This document shows, one piece after another, positions 49,133-57,585 of a stretch of 64,000 nucleotides of DNA. The position numbers and the translations under genes were made by a program. A model generated the notes under the pieces. It saw only the letters and a program-made list of their open reading frames with translations. It was not told the DNA's origin and ran no database searches. The DNA is from Paracoccus salipaludis. GTDB taxonomy: Bacteria; Pseudomonadota; Alphaproteobacteria; Rhodobacterales; Rhodobacteraceae. The stretch is taken from NCBI RefSeq assembly GCF_002287065.1, contig NZ_NSJZ01000001.1, forward strand, positions 310,001-374,000, given 5' to 3'. Within the stretch, counting starts at the first letter, position 1; each line of letters starts with the position of its first letter.

Positions 49133-49977
49133 CAGGGCGTCTCCCGTCGCTGGGGTGCGAAGGCCTGGGTGATGCGGTCCAGCACCATGGTCAGGATTAC
49201 GATGGCGATGGCTGCGTCGATCGAGGTGGCGATGTTCAGCGTGCGCATGGCGTCATAGATGGTCTTGCCGAGGCCCCCTGCGCCCACGATGCCGGCGATC
49301 ACCACCATGCCGAAGGCCATCATCAGCCCTTGGTTGATCCCCGCCATGATCGAGGGCAGGGCGAAGGGCAGCCGGATCTTGCGGAACATCTGCCAGCCGG
49401 TGACGCCCGTCGCCTGCCCCAGTTCCAGGAACTCGCGCGGGGTACGGCGGATGCCCAGCGAAGTCAGCCGGATCACCGGCGGGATCGCGACGATCACCGT
49501 GGCCGTCAACGCGGTGGCCGAGCCGTAGCCCAGAAGCGCGATGGCCGGCAGCAGGTAGATGTAGGGGGGCAGCGTCTGGAACAGGTCCAGCATCGGCTCG
49601 AACGCCCGGTCGAGCGAGGGCAGGTAGCCCGCGATCACCCCCAGCGGCAGCGCAATCGCCAGCGCGACCAGGGTGGCGCTGACCACCAAGGCCAGGGTGT
49701 CCATGCTTTCGGCCCAGAGCCCCATCAGCCAGCAGGCGGCCAGCCCCAGCGCGGCCAGCGCGCCGAAGCGGGGACCGACGGCCCGCCAGCCGATCAGCCC
49801 GGCCGCAAGGGCCACGACCCAGAAGGGCGGCAGGATGAAGATGGCAAGAACGAGGCCATAGAAGCCGTCCAGTCCCGCCCGGATGCCGTCGAACAGGAAG
49901 GCGGCATTGTCGCTGACCCAGAACAGCGCGTCATCGACCGCGTAATCGAAGGTCTGGATGTGATCGGACAGGGCCAT
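49132..49977 (-). CDS. Betaine/proline-type ABC transporter permease
   Basis: A 281-residue ProW-like permease, similar to its downstream neighbour (both have the G-x-V-G-A-G-G-L-G segment near residue 240). The ATPase-contact loop is QATGVTGWQMFRKIRLPFA. The pair form the membrane channel. One base separates it from the ATPase stop (TGACATG). Confidence 0.92.
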   Translation of the reverse strand: MALSDHIQTFDYAVDDALFWVSDNAAFLFDGIRAGLDGFYGLVLAIFILPPFWVVALAAGLIGWRAVGPRFGALAALGLAACWLMGLWAESMDTLALVVSATLVALAIALPLGVIAGYLPSLDRAFEPMLDLFQTLPPYIYLLPAIALLGYGSATALTATVIVAIPPVIRLTSLGIRRTPREFLELGQATGVTGWQMFRKIRLPFALPSIMAGINQGLMMAFGMVVIAGIVGAGGLGKTIYDAMRTLNIATSIDAAIAIVILTMVLDRITQAFAPQRRETP

Positions 49978-49978
49978 G

Positions 49979-51070
49979 TCAGGCCACCCGTTCCAGCCGG
50001 CCCGGCTTGTCCGACAGGCCGAGCAGGAGGTTGCGGATGGTGACGATCCCCGTCAGCCGCCCGCCGTCCTGCACCGCCACGGCGTCGCGGTCGCCCGACG
50101 AGATCAGCCCGATCAGCGCCTCCATGTCCGCGTCGGCCGAGGCATGGGGCAGGGCGGATATTTCCGAGGCCGGGTGCGTCCGCAGGTAGTCCTGCACCGG
50201 GATCATGACCGAATGCGCCTTGACCAGGTGCAGCCGCGAGATGCCGGCCACGAAATCGGCCACATACTGGTCGGCGGGGTTCAGGATGATCTCCTCGGCG
50301 GTGCCGGTCTGGATGATCGCGCCGTCCGTCATGATGGCGATGCGGTCGCCGATGCGGATCGCCTCGTCCAGGTCGTGGGTGATGAAGACGGCGGACTTCC
50401 CGAGCTGCTTGGTCAGCTGGCGGAACTCGTCCTGCAACTGGCGCCGGATCAGGGGATCGAGCGCCGAGAAGGGCTCGTCCATCAGGATGATCTCGGGGTC
50501 CGAGGTCAGCGCCCGCGCCAGGCCCACGCGCTGCTGCATCCCGCCGGAAAGCTCGGACGGATAGCGGTCGGTCCATTGCGACAGCCCGACCTTTTCCAGC
50601 GCGGCCAGCGCCGCGCGGTCGCGCTCGGCCTTGCCGATGCCCTGAACCTCCAGCCCGAAGCCGGTGTTTTCCAGCACCGTGCGGTTGGGCAGCAGGGCCA
50701 CCGACTGGAAGACCATGCCGATGTCGCGCGCCCGCACCTGCCGCAGCCGCGCCGCGTCCATGGTGGAAATGTCCTGCCCCTTGACGATGACGCGGCCGTC
50801 GCTGGGGTCGATCAGGCGGTTGAGCAGGCGGATCAGGGTGGACTTGCCGGACCCCGACAGGCCCATGATGCAGAAGATCTCGCCGCGCCGCAGTTGAAGC
50901 GAGACGTCGCTGACGCCCACGACGCAGTTGAAGTCGCGAAGGACATCGGCCTTGGTGGCGCCGCGGCGCGTGACCGCCTCGAGCGCGGCCCTCGTGTTGT
51001 GGCCGAAGATCTTCCACAATGACTGGCAGTCGATGAGGATCTCGCCGCCCAGTGCGCTGCTGTGGATCAT
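49979..51070 (-). CDS. Betaine/proline-type ABC transporter ATPase with CBS domain
   Basis: A 363-residue ProV/OpuAA-type ATPase. Walker A is GLSGSGKS, signature LSGGMQQR, Walker B LMDEPFSALDP, switch His in THDLDEA. A CBS-type regulatory tail (residues about 285-360) may sense ionic strength as in osmotic betaine transporters. It follows the binding-protein gene by 73 bp, in which a small hairpin lies. Start ATG 51070. Confidence 0.93.
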   Translation of the reverse strand: MIHSSALGGEILIDCQSLWKIFGHNTRAALEAVTRRGATKADVLRDFNCVVGVSDVSLQLRRGEIFCIMGLSGSGKSTLIRLLNRLIDPSDGRVIVKGQDISTMDAARLRQVRARDIGMVFQSVALLPNRTVLENTGFGLEVQGIGKAERDRAALAALEKVGLSQWTDRYPSELSGGMQQRVGLARALTSDPEIILMDEPFSALDPLIRRQLQDEFRQLTKQLGKSAVFITHDLDEAIRIGDRIAIMTDGAIIQTGTAEEIILNPADQYVADFVAGISRLHLVKAHSVMIPVQDYLRTHPASEISALPHASADADMEALIGLISSGDRDAVAVQDGGRLTGIVTIRNLLLGLSDKPGRLERVA

Positions 51071-51116
51071 GGGTTCCGTTTCCTGTCCCGAAAAAGGAGG
51101 TGAAGCCTGCCCGCAC

Positions 51117-51131
51117 CCTGTCGCGGACAGG
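51117..51131 (-). terminator. Small hairpin between binding-protein and ATPase genes
   Basis: CCTGTC-GCG-GACAGG, a perfect 6-bp stem, 13 bp downstream of the binding-protein stop. Such hairpins often stabilise the upstream mRNA so that binding protein is made in excess. No T-tract, so it is not a full terminator. Confidence 0.35.
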
Positions 51132-51143
51132 CAGGACCGGAGC

Positions 51144-51995
51144 TCAGTAGTCCTTGATGTTCTTCCAGCGGGTGACGAGGTCCTCGTGCGCCGCGATCCA
51201 GTCGGCGACGGCCTGGTCCATCGTCTTGCCCCCGCTGACCGCGCCGTTGATCGCGGTGATGTCGGCAAGCGGCACGTAGACGCTGGCGATCGCCTCACGC
51301 GCGGCGGGGTTCTCGGCCGAGAAGCCGGCCTGCCCGATCCAGTAATAGGACTGCGGCGGCGGGAAGACGCCCTTGGGATCGGCCAGGTACTTCATCTCGA
51401 AGCTCTGCATCATCCAGGAGGGTTCCCAGATGGTCACGGCGATGGGCTCCTGCCGGTCATAGGCGGACTTCAGCGCTGCGGTCATTGCCGCCGTGCTGCC
51501 CTCGACAAGCTGCAGGTCCAGCCCATAGCTTTCGACGGCGCTGGCGGCGTCGCGCATCAGCCCCGCGCCGGGCTCGATGCCGATGATCTTGCCGCCGAAG
51601 GTGTCGGCATTGGCGTTCAGTTCCTCGATCGAGTTGATGTTCACGTAGGTCGGCACCGCAATGCCCTGGTACAGCCCGTGCGACACCGGCGAGATCTTCT
51701 CGAGCCGCCGCTTGTTGCGGTCCCAGTAGTCGTGGGCCACGTAATCCGTCTGCGAGGCGAGGATCTCGACATCCCCCTTGGCCAGCGCCGCATAGGCGAT
51801 GCCCCATTCCGAGAACTCGGTCACCTCGACCGTGAAGCCCTTGTCCTCGAGCACCTTCCTGGTGATGCCGGTGATCGGCGTCAGGTCTTCCCAGGACAGG
51901 GTGCCCATCTTGATGACATTGTCCTGCGCCCAGCCGGGCAGCGCCGTCACCGCCAGCGCCGCCACGGCGCAGAGGGTCTTCCAAACAGATCTCAT
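51144..51995 (-). CDS. Betaine/proline-type ABC transporter binding protein
   Basis: A 283-residue OpuAC/ProX-type periplasmic binding protein. A signal peptide covers about residues 1-23 (ending LPGWAQ). Aromatic residues that can box a quaternary amine are present (W in LSWEDL, YDYW-type segments, W in IWEPSWMM and YYWIGQ). First gene of the five-gene operon on this strand. The ligand may be proline betaine, hydroxyproline betaine or glycine betaine; sequence alone does not decide. Confidence 0.9.
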   Translation of the reverse strand: MRSVWKTLCAVAALAVTALPGWAQDNVIKMGTLSWEDLTPITGITRKVLEDKGFTVEVTEFSEWGIAYAALAKGDVEILASQTDYVAHDYWDRNKRRLEKISPVSHGLYQGIAVPTYVNINSIEELNANADTFGGKIIGIEPGAGLMRDAASAVESYGLDLQLVEGSTAAMTAALKSAYDRQEPIAVTIWEPSWMMQSFEMKYLADPKGVFPPPQSYYWIGQAGFSAENPAAREAIASVYVPLADITAINGAVSGGKTMDQAVADWIAAHEDLVTRWKNIKDY

Positions 51996-52527
51996 TCCGG
52001 TGATCTCCCTGATCGTTCTTGTTGGCCTTGCGTCACCTGTCCCGCGGCGAGCGTTCCGGTGGCCTTGAAGGATGCGGGCCCGCCCAGGTTCATGGATAAG
52101 CAAACGCTCCTGCACTCGTCAGTCTGCATCCGTCCGGCGCACCTCCGTGACCCCGGTTCGCGGGTCGGTGCGAGCGTCGTGCACGCAATCGGAAGGCGGT
52201 GACGGCGCATAACTGGGAACTTTAGCAACAAACGACCTCCCGCATTGAACCATGGCGACGATTCCGGGGAAGCTTTGCGACATGGGGTGATTATTCTTCA
52301 TCATTGCCGATTTTCCTTCCCGGCAACGCCTGACAAAGAAATCTCAGTGCAAAAGATTTATATTGTGCAGAGCCCGTGGAAATTCTCCATTGCGCCGGCT
52401 TTGAAGCTGCGGCGATGGTCAGCCGACCGGCGTGATTGCCCCGAGTTGAGCCTCGGCAGTCGCGCAATGGCAACCTCGTGCCGAAAGCCGGGGCGGCCTT
52501 TCCGATTTCCGCAAATGGTGGCGCCCG
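51996..52527. promoter_or_regulatory. Divergent promoter region of the betaine/hydroxyproline locus
   Basis: 532 bp between the binding-protein start and the DapA-like start, with no supported gene. The stretch 52200-52390 is AT-rich for this DNA. It contains an imperfect 22-bp palindrome TGCA-N14-TGCA at 52348-52369 (8 of 11 base pairs symmetric), about 160 bp upstream of the DapA-like gene, which could be an operator. TATATT within it could be a -10 element. The LysR at 56347 is a candidate regulator. Confidence 0.45.
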
Positions 52528-53445
52528 ATGACATTCCGAATGACGCTCGAGGGGATCTACACGCCGCTCGTCACGCCCACGAGGGAGGACGGGTCCTTCG
52601 ACCTCGACACGCTGGCCGAGCTGATCGAGCGGCTGATCGGCAAGGGCGTGCACGGGCTGATCTCGGGCGGCTCGACGGGCGAGAACTACGCCCAGACGGT
52701 CGAGGAACGGCTGGAACTTGCGCGCTTCACCGTCGAGCGCACCGGGGGCCGGCTTCCGGTGATCGTGGGCACCGGCGCGATGCGCACGCCCGACAGCATC
52801 GCGCTGGCGCAGGGCGCGCGCGAGATGGGGGCAGACGCGATCCTGCTGGGAACGCCGCCCTATTCGGTGCCGACCGAGCGCGAGAACGCGCTGAACGCGC
52901 TGGCCATCGACCGGGCGGCCGACCTGCCGATCATCCTTTACAACTATCCCGGCCGCATGGGCGTGGCGATGGGCGAGGAGTTCCTGGACCGCGTCAGCCG
53001 CTCGCGCAATGTCATCGGCATCAAGGAAAGCTCGGGCGACATCAACCGCGTTCACCTGCTGGCGCGCGATTACCCGCATATCCAGATGTCCTGCGGGATG
53101 GACGACCAGGCGTTGGAATTCTTCGCCTGGGGCGCGCGCAGCTGGATCTGCGCGGGGTCCAACTTCCTGCCCGAGGAGCACGTCTTCCTTTACGAGACCT
53201 GCGTGCAGAAGGGCGACTTCGCCACCGGCCGCCGGATCATGTCGGCGATGATGCCGCTGATGCGGGTGCTGGAACAGGGCGGCAAGTTCATCCAGTGCGT
53301 CAAGCACGGCACCACGCTGACCGGCATCGCCGCCGGCACCATGCGCCCGCCTTTGAAAAGCCTGAACAAGGACGAGAAGCGCGAGCTGGAACAGGTCATC
53401 GCAGTCCTCAGGACCACCATCGCGGCCATCAAGGCAGGGAACTGA
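52528..53445 (+). CDS. DapA-family lyase, probable 1-pyrroline-4-hydroxy-2-carboxylate deaminase
   Basis: A 305-residue class I aldolase-like protein of the dihydrodipicolinate synthase family. The Schiff-base Lys is in VIGIKESSGD and the Tyr in LYNYPGRMG; the GGSTGEN motif binds the alpha-keto acid carboxylate. In hydroxyproline degradation a DapA-family deaminase converts pyrroline-4-hydroxy-2-carboxylate to 2-oxoglutarate semialdehyde. The neighbours (aldehyde dehydrogenase, FAD oxidoreductase, racemase-family protein) support this step. A start at 52540 is also possible. It is 3 bp from the next gene. Confidence 0.75.
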   Translation: MTFRMTLEGIYTPLVTPTREDGSFDLDTLAELIERLIGKGVHGLISGGSTGENYAQTVEERLELARFTVERTGGRLPVIVGTGAMRTPDSIALAQGAREMGADAILLGTPPYSVPTERENALNALAIDRAADLPIILYNYPGRMGVAMGEEFLDRVSRSRNVIGIKESSGDINRVHLLARDYPHIQMSCGMDDQALEFFAWGARSWICAGSNFLPEEHVFLYETCVQKGDFATGRRIMSAMMPLMRVLEQGGKFIQCVKHGTTLTGIAAGTMRPPLKSLNKDEKRELEQVIAVLRTTIAAIKAGN

Positions 53446-53448
53446 TCC

Positions 53449-54957
53449 ATGTCCGACCTTCTGACCAAGGGCGAATACGAGGCGCTGGCGGCTTCGATCG
53501 ACCTGCCCGGCAATGCCTTCATCGACGGCGGCTTCCGTCCCGCCCTGTCGGGCAAGACCTTCACCACGACCAACCCTGCGACCGGGGCGCCGCTGGCCGA
53601 GATCGCCGCCTGCGGGGCCGGGGACGTGGATATCGCCGTGTCCAAGGCCCGCGAGGCCTTCGAGGACGGGCGCTGGTCGCGCCTGCACCCCGGCGCCCGC
53701 AAGGAGGTGCTGCTGCGCCTGGCGCGGCTGATGGAACGGCAGCGCCACGAGCTTTCGGTGCTGGAAAGCATCGACAGCGGCAAGCCGATCTACGATTGCG
53801 AGACGGTGGACATCCCCGAGACGATCCACGTGCTGCGCTGGCACGCGGAACTGATCGACAAGATCTACGACCAGGTCGCGCCCGCGTCCGACGACCATAT
53901 CGCGCTGGTCCTGCGCGAGCCGGTCGGCGTGGTGGGCCTTGTGCTGCCCTGGAACTTTCCGCTGCTGATGCTGGCCTGGAAGATCGGCCCGGCGCTGGCG
54001 GCGGGCTGTTCCGTCGTGGTGAAGCCCGCAGCGGAAACCTCGCTGACGACCCTGCGGGTGGCCGAGATGGCGGTCGAGGCCGGGCTGCCGCCAGGCGTGC
54101 TGAACGTCGTCACCGGCTCGGGCGCCGAGGCCGGCGAGCCGCTGGGCCGGCACGGGGACGTGGACATGATCTCCTTCACCGGATCGACCGCGACGGGACG
54201 GCGGTTCCTGACCTATTCGGGTGAATCGAACCTCAAGGAGGTCGTGCTGGAGATGGGGGGCAAGAACCCCTGCATCGTGCTGGACGACGCCGAGGACCTG
54301 GACCTGGTCGCCGCCCATGTCGTGCAGGGCGCCTTCTGGAACATGGGCGAGAACTGCTCGGCCGCCTCGCGCCTGATCGTGCAGAAGGGGATCAAGGCGC
54401 GGCTGCTGGAACGCGTGCAGGCCCATGCCCGCGAATGGAACCTTGGCGACCCGCTGGACCCGTCGGTCCGGGTCGGCGCGCTGGTGTCGCCGGCGCATTT
54501 CGACAAGGTGTCCGGCTATCTGGACGCCGCGCAGGGCGGCACCGTCCTGATGGGCGGCCGCACCCATGGCGGCACCCATGTCGAGCCCACGGTGGTCGAA
54601 CTGCCCGGCAACGACCACAGGCTGGCGCGCGAGGAGATCTTCGGCCCCGTCCTGTCGGTGATCGAGGTCGCCAGCTTCGAGGAAGCGATCCGCGTCGCCA
54701 ACGACACGGACTACGGCCTCGCCGCCTCGATCTTCACCGCCAACGTCAAGCGGGCGCTGCGGGGTGCGCGGATGATCCGGGCAGGGACGGTCACGGTCAA
54801 CAGCTTCGGCGAGGGCGACATCTCGACCCCCTTCGGCGGCTACAAGCAATCCGGCTTCGGCGGACGCGACAACGGGGTCCATGCCCATGACCAGTACACG
54901 CAGCTCAAGACGATCTGGGTCGACCTTTCCGACAGCAGCGGCGATGCCGTCGACTGA
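53449..54957 (+). CDS. Aldehyde dehydrogenase, probable 2-oxoglutarate semialdehyde dehydrogenase
   Basis: A 502-residue NAD(P)-dependent aldehyde dehydrogenase. The catalytic Cys is in MGENCSAAS, the general-base Glu in LEMGGKNP and the cofactor-binding FTGSTATG is present. It resembles the PuuC-type (gamma-glutamylaminobutanal) enzymes in its C-terminal STPFGGYKQSGFG region. In this locus it would oxidise 2-oxoglutarate semialdehyde to 2-oxoglutarate. The 3' end overlaps the next gene by 14 nt. Confidence 0.85.
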   Translation: MSDLLTKGEYEALAASIDLPGNAFIDGGFRPALSGKTFTTTNPATGAPLAEIAACGAGDVDIAVSKAREAFEDGRWSRLHPGARKEVLLRLARLMERQRHELSVLESIDSGKPIYDCETVDIPETIHVLRWHAELIDKIYDQVAPASDDHIALVLREPVGVVGLVLPWNFPLLMLAWKIGPALAAGCSVVVKPAAETSLTTLRVAEMAVEAGLPPGVLNVVTGSGAEAGEPLGRHGDVDMISFTGSTATGRRFLTYSGESNLKEVVLEMGGKNPCIVLDDAEDLDLVAAHVVQGAFWNMGENCSAASRLIVQKGIKARLLERVQAHAREWNLGDPLDPSVRVGALVSPAHFDKVSGYLDAAQGGTVLMGGRTHGGTHVEPTVVELPGNDHRLAREEIFGPVLSVIEVASFEEAIRVANDTDYGLAASIFTANVKRALRGARMIRAGTVTVNSFGEGDISTPFGGYKQSGFGGRDNGVHAHDQYTQLKTIWVDLSDSSGDAVD

Positions 54958-56350
54958 CGCGCTTCCGGGCGCCGGGGGCGCGGGGCAGGTGGCGCGGGCA
55001 GGCTCGGCCCCCGTCCACCGGGCGGCGCGGCTGCCGGAACTGGACGGACCCGCAGCCTGGGACGCGATCCTTGCGCCGCGTGTTCCCATGCCTCCGCTGG
55101 AAGGCCGCCATGCCGCCGACTTCGCCATCATCGGCGGCGGCTTCGCGGGGCTTTCCGCCGCGCGGCGGCTTCTGCAGCTTGCGCCTCGGGTGCGGGTCGC
55201 GTTGCTGGACGCGGGGCAGATCGGCCAGGGCTCGGCGGGGCGCAACTCGGGCTTCATGATCGACCTGCCGCATGAGCTGACTTCCGAGGATTACGCGGGC
55301 GCCAGTTCCGACAGCGACCGGCGGCTGATCGCCATGAACCGCCACGCGATCGCCTTCGGGGCCGAGGCGGTCGGGGAATACGGCATCGCGCCCGGGTATT
55401 TCCGTGGCGACGGCAAGATCAACGGCGCCGCCAGCGAGGCCGCGCACAAGCGCAATGTCGCCTATGCCGCGCATCTCGCCGCTTTGGGTGAGACCTGCGA
55501 GATCCTGGACGCGGCCGAGATGCGGCGCGTCACCGGCTCTCCCCATTACCGCTCGGGCCTGTTCACGCCCGGCACGGTGATGCTGCAGCCGGCGGGCTAT
55601 GTGCGCGGGATGGCGCTGGGGCTCTCCTCCCGCGTGGCGATCCATGAGAACAGCCCCGTGCGGGAATTGGTCCGGCTGGACCACGGCTGGTCGGTCCGCA
55701 CCGCCAGGGGGCAGGTGGACGCGGGCGCCGTCATCATGGCCAACAACGGCCAGCTGGAAAGCTTCGGCTTCGCGCGCGGGCGACTGATGCACATCTTCCT
55801 GTTCGCCTGCATGACCGCCGAACTGCCGCCCGAGGCGCTGGCCCGGCTGGGCGGTGCCGACCGCTGGGGGATCACGCCCTCGGACCCGATGGGCACCACC
55901 ATGCGGCGGATCTCGGCCGAGCAGGGCGGCAACCGGATCGTCACCCGGACGGTGGCCAAGATGCTGCCCGGGATGCGCACGACGCGCGGGCAGATGGACC
56001 GCGCCCGCGCCGTCATGCGGGAAAAGTTCGACACCCGCTTTCCCCAGCTTGCGGGAATGCCGATGCAATATGCCTGGGCGGGCCACCTGTGCCTGTCGCG
56101 GAACAACGTCGCCGTCACCGGCCGGATCGACCGGAATCTTTACGCCGCCTGCGTCTGCAACGGGTTGGGGACGACGCGCAGCACCCTGACCGGCATCGCC
56201 GCCGCCGAAACGGCGCTGGGCCACCAGACCGAGGTGACGCGCTTCTTCGCCGCCGAGCCGCCGCCGGCCAAGCTGCCGCCCGCGGCCCTTGCGAAACTCG
56301 GCGCGAACCTGTTCCTTCGGTGGAAGGAATGGCGCGCGCATAACGAATGA
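54944..56350 (+). CDS. FAD-dependent oxidoreductase (DAO type), probable D-hydroxyproline dehydrogenase
   Basis: A 468-residue DAO-family flavoprotein. The dinucleotide-binding GGGFAGLSAARRL is at about residue 64, after a 50-residue N-terminal extension typical of PuuB-like enzymes. It could oxidise cis-4-hydroxy-D-proline, or an N-methylated amine. The gene starts inside the aldehyde dehydrogenase end and shares ATGA with the LysR gene. The substrate is inferred from context. Confidence 0.8.
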   Translation: MPSTDALPGAGGAGQVARAGSAPVHRAARLPELDGPAAWDAILAPRVPMPPLEGRHAADFAIIGGGFAGLSAARRLLQLAPRVRVALLDAGQIGQGSAGRNSGFMIDLPHELTSEDYAGASSDSDRRLIAMNRHAIAFGAEAVGEYGIAPGYFRGDGKINGAASEAAHKRNVAYAAHLAALGETCEILDAAEMRRVTGSPHYRSGLFTPGTVMLQPAGYVRGMALGLSSRVAIHENSPVRELVRLDHGWSVRTARGQVDAGAVIMANNGQLESFGFARGRLMHIFLFACMTAELPPEALARLGGADRWGITPSDPMGTTMRRISAEQGGNRIVTRTVAKMLPGMRTTRGQMDRARAVMREKFDTRFPQLAGMPMQYAWAGHLCLSRNNVAVTGRIDRNLYAACVCNGLGTTRSTLTGIAAAETALGHQTEVTRFFAAEPPPAKLPPAALAKLGANLFLRWKEWRAHNE

Positions 56351-57369
56351 ACGGACCCGACCAGGGCGACAAGGCTTTCCCCATCGACCGTGTCCGGGCG
56401 CGGCCGGACGATCCCGGCCGCCGCCCGGCCCGGCGGCGGCATCTGCCTTCGCTGGGGTCCTTCGCCACCTTCGAGGTCGCGGCCAAGCATCTCAGCTTCA
56501 CCCTGGCGGCCAGCGAGCTGAACGTCACCCAGGCCGCGATCAGCCAGCATATCCGGGGGCTGGAAAAGGCGCTGGGCTGCAAGCTGTTCCTGCGCAAGCA
56601 CAACGCCATCGAACTGACCTCCGAGGGCGAGACGCTGCTGGAAGCGGTGACGAGCGGCCTCGACCGCCTCAGCGACGCCATCGGCCAGCTTGGCCGCGGC
56701 GACGAGAACGCGACCGTCACCATCGCCGGCACCTACGCGGGGGCCTCTCATTACCTCAAGCCGATGGCGGACGCCTATCGCGCCCTGCATCCCGAGGCGC
56801 GCTTCACCCTGCTTGCCTCGGACGAGAACGACCGGCTGCAGAACTTCGAGGAAGTGGACATCGCGGTGATCTGCGGCAACGAGCGGTCCGAGATCGGCCA
56901 CAACATCGTGCCGCTGTTTTCCGAGATCGTGGACCCGGTCTGCTCGCCCGGCTACCTGGCCCGCTCGGGGCCGTTCGAGACGCCCGAGGACCTGCTGCGG
57001 GCCGAGTTCATGGAACTGCACCGGCTGCATTGGACCTCCGAGGCGATCAACTGGTATCCGCTGCGGTGGAGCGACTGGTTCCGGCACCACGCCGACCACC
57101 TGGACCCGCCCGCCCCCGGCTTCGTGACCAACAGCTACGGCCTTCTGGTCGAGGCCGCGGTGGCGGGGCAGGGGGTGATCCTCGGCTGGCGCCATCTCGT
57201 GCAGCAGCAGGTCGCGGAAGGACGGCTGGTCCGCATCTTCGACCGGCCGCTGGATTCGGGGCGGACCTATTACCTCAAGCTCAAGCCCTCGGCACACCGC
57301 AAGGCCCATGCCCAAGGATTCGTGGCTTTCCTGAAGGAGAAAAGCCGGGGCATCCCGCTGAACGGGTAG
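56347..57369 (+). CDS. LysR-family regulator, GcvA-like
   Basis: A 340-residue LysR regulator of the GcvA type. The HTH is at residues about 35-95 (FATFEVAAKHLSFTLAASELNVTQAAISQHI), after an unusual Arg/Pro-rich leader of 34 residues. A shorter start cannot be excluded. It is the last gene of the dapA-like operon and overlaps it by 4 nt, and so probably controls this locus. Confidence 0.9.
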   Translation: MNGPDQGDKAFPIDRVRARPDDPGRRPARRRHLPSLGSFATFEVAAKHLSFTLAASELNVTQAAISQHIRGLEKALGCKLFLRKHNAIELTSEGETLLEAVTSGLDRLSDAIGQLGRGDENATVTIAGTYAGASHYLKPMADAYRALHPEARFTLLASDENDRLQNFEEVDIAVICGNERSEIGHNIVPLFSEIVDPVCSPGYLARSGPFETPEDLLRAEFMELHRLHWTSEAINWYPLRWSDWFRHHADHLDPPAPGFVTNSYGLLVEAAVAGQGVILGWRHLVQQQVAEGRLVRIFDRPLDSGRTYYLKLKPSAHRKAHAQGFVAFLKEKSRGIPLNG

Positions 57370-57585
57370 GCTGCCGGGGGCGGGCCGGATCGGCGACCGT
57401 CTAGCGTCGGTTGGGGTGTTGATCCTGCCGCCGGAATTGTCGATCTGCCGCTGCTGTGAGGGTGCGCTCGCAATCAGAACGGGATCTAAAGTTTATTAAC
57501 TCTTGTATTTAGAGAAACCCCTCGCTTCCAGTCGAAGGTTAAGAGTAGCAACCTATAGTTGATTCACTTTCAGCGGATAGCTCTG
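57370..57585. promoter_or_regulatory. AT-rich promoter region of the Hint-domain gene
   Basis: About 215 bp; the part 57480-57570 is the most AT-rich stretch in this half of the window (AAAGTTTATTAACTCTTG, then GTTAAGAGTAG). It probably holds the promoter. The ribosome-binding site before ATG 57586 is weak. Confidence 0.45.

Noticed and set aside
52291..55257. 988-residue - strand frame opposite the DapA-like and aldehyde dehydrogenase genes
   Set aside because: Composition typical of an antisense shadow; both + strand genes are well supported.
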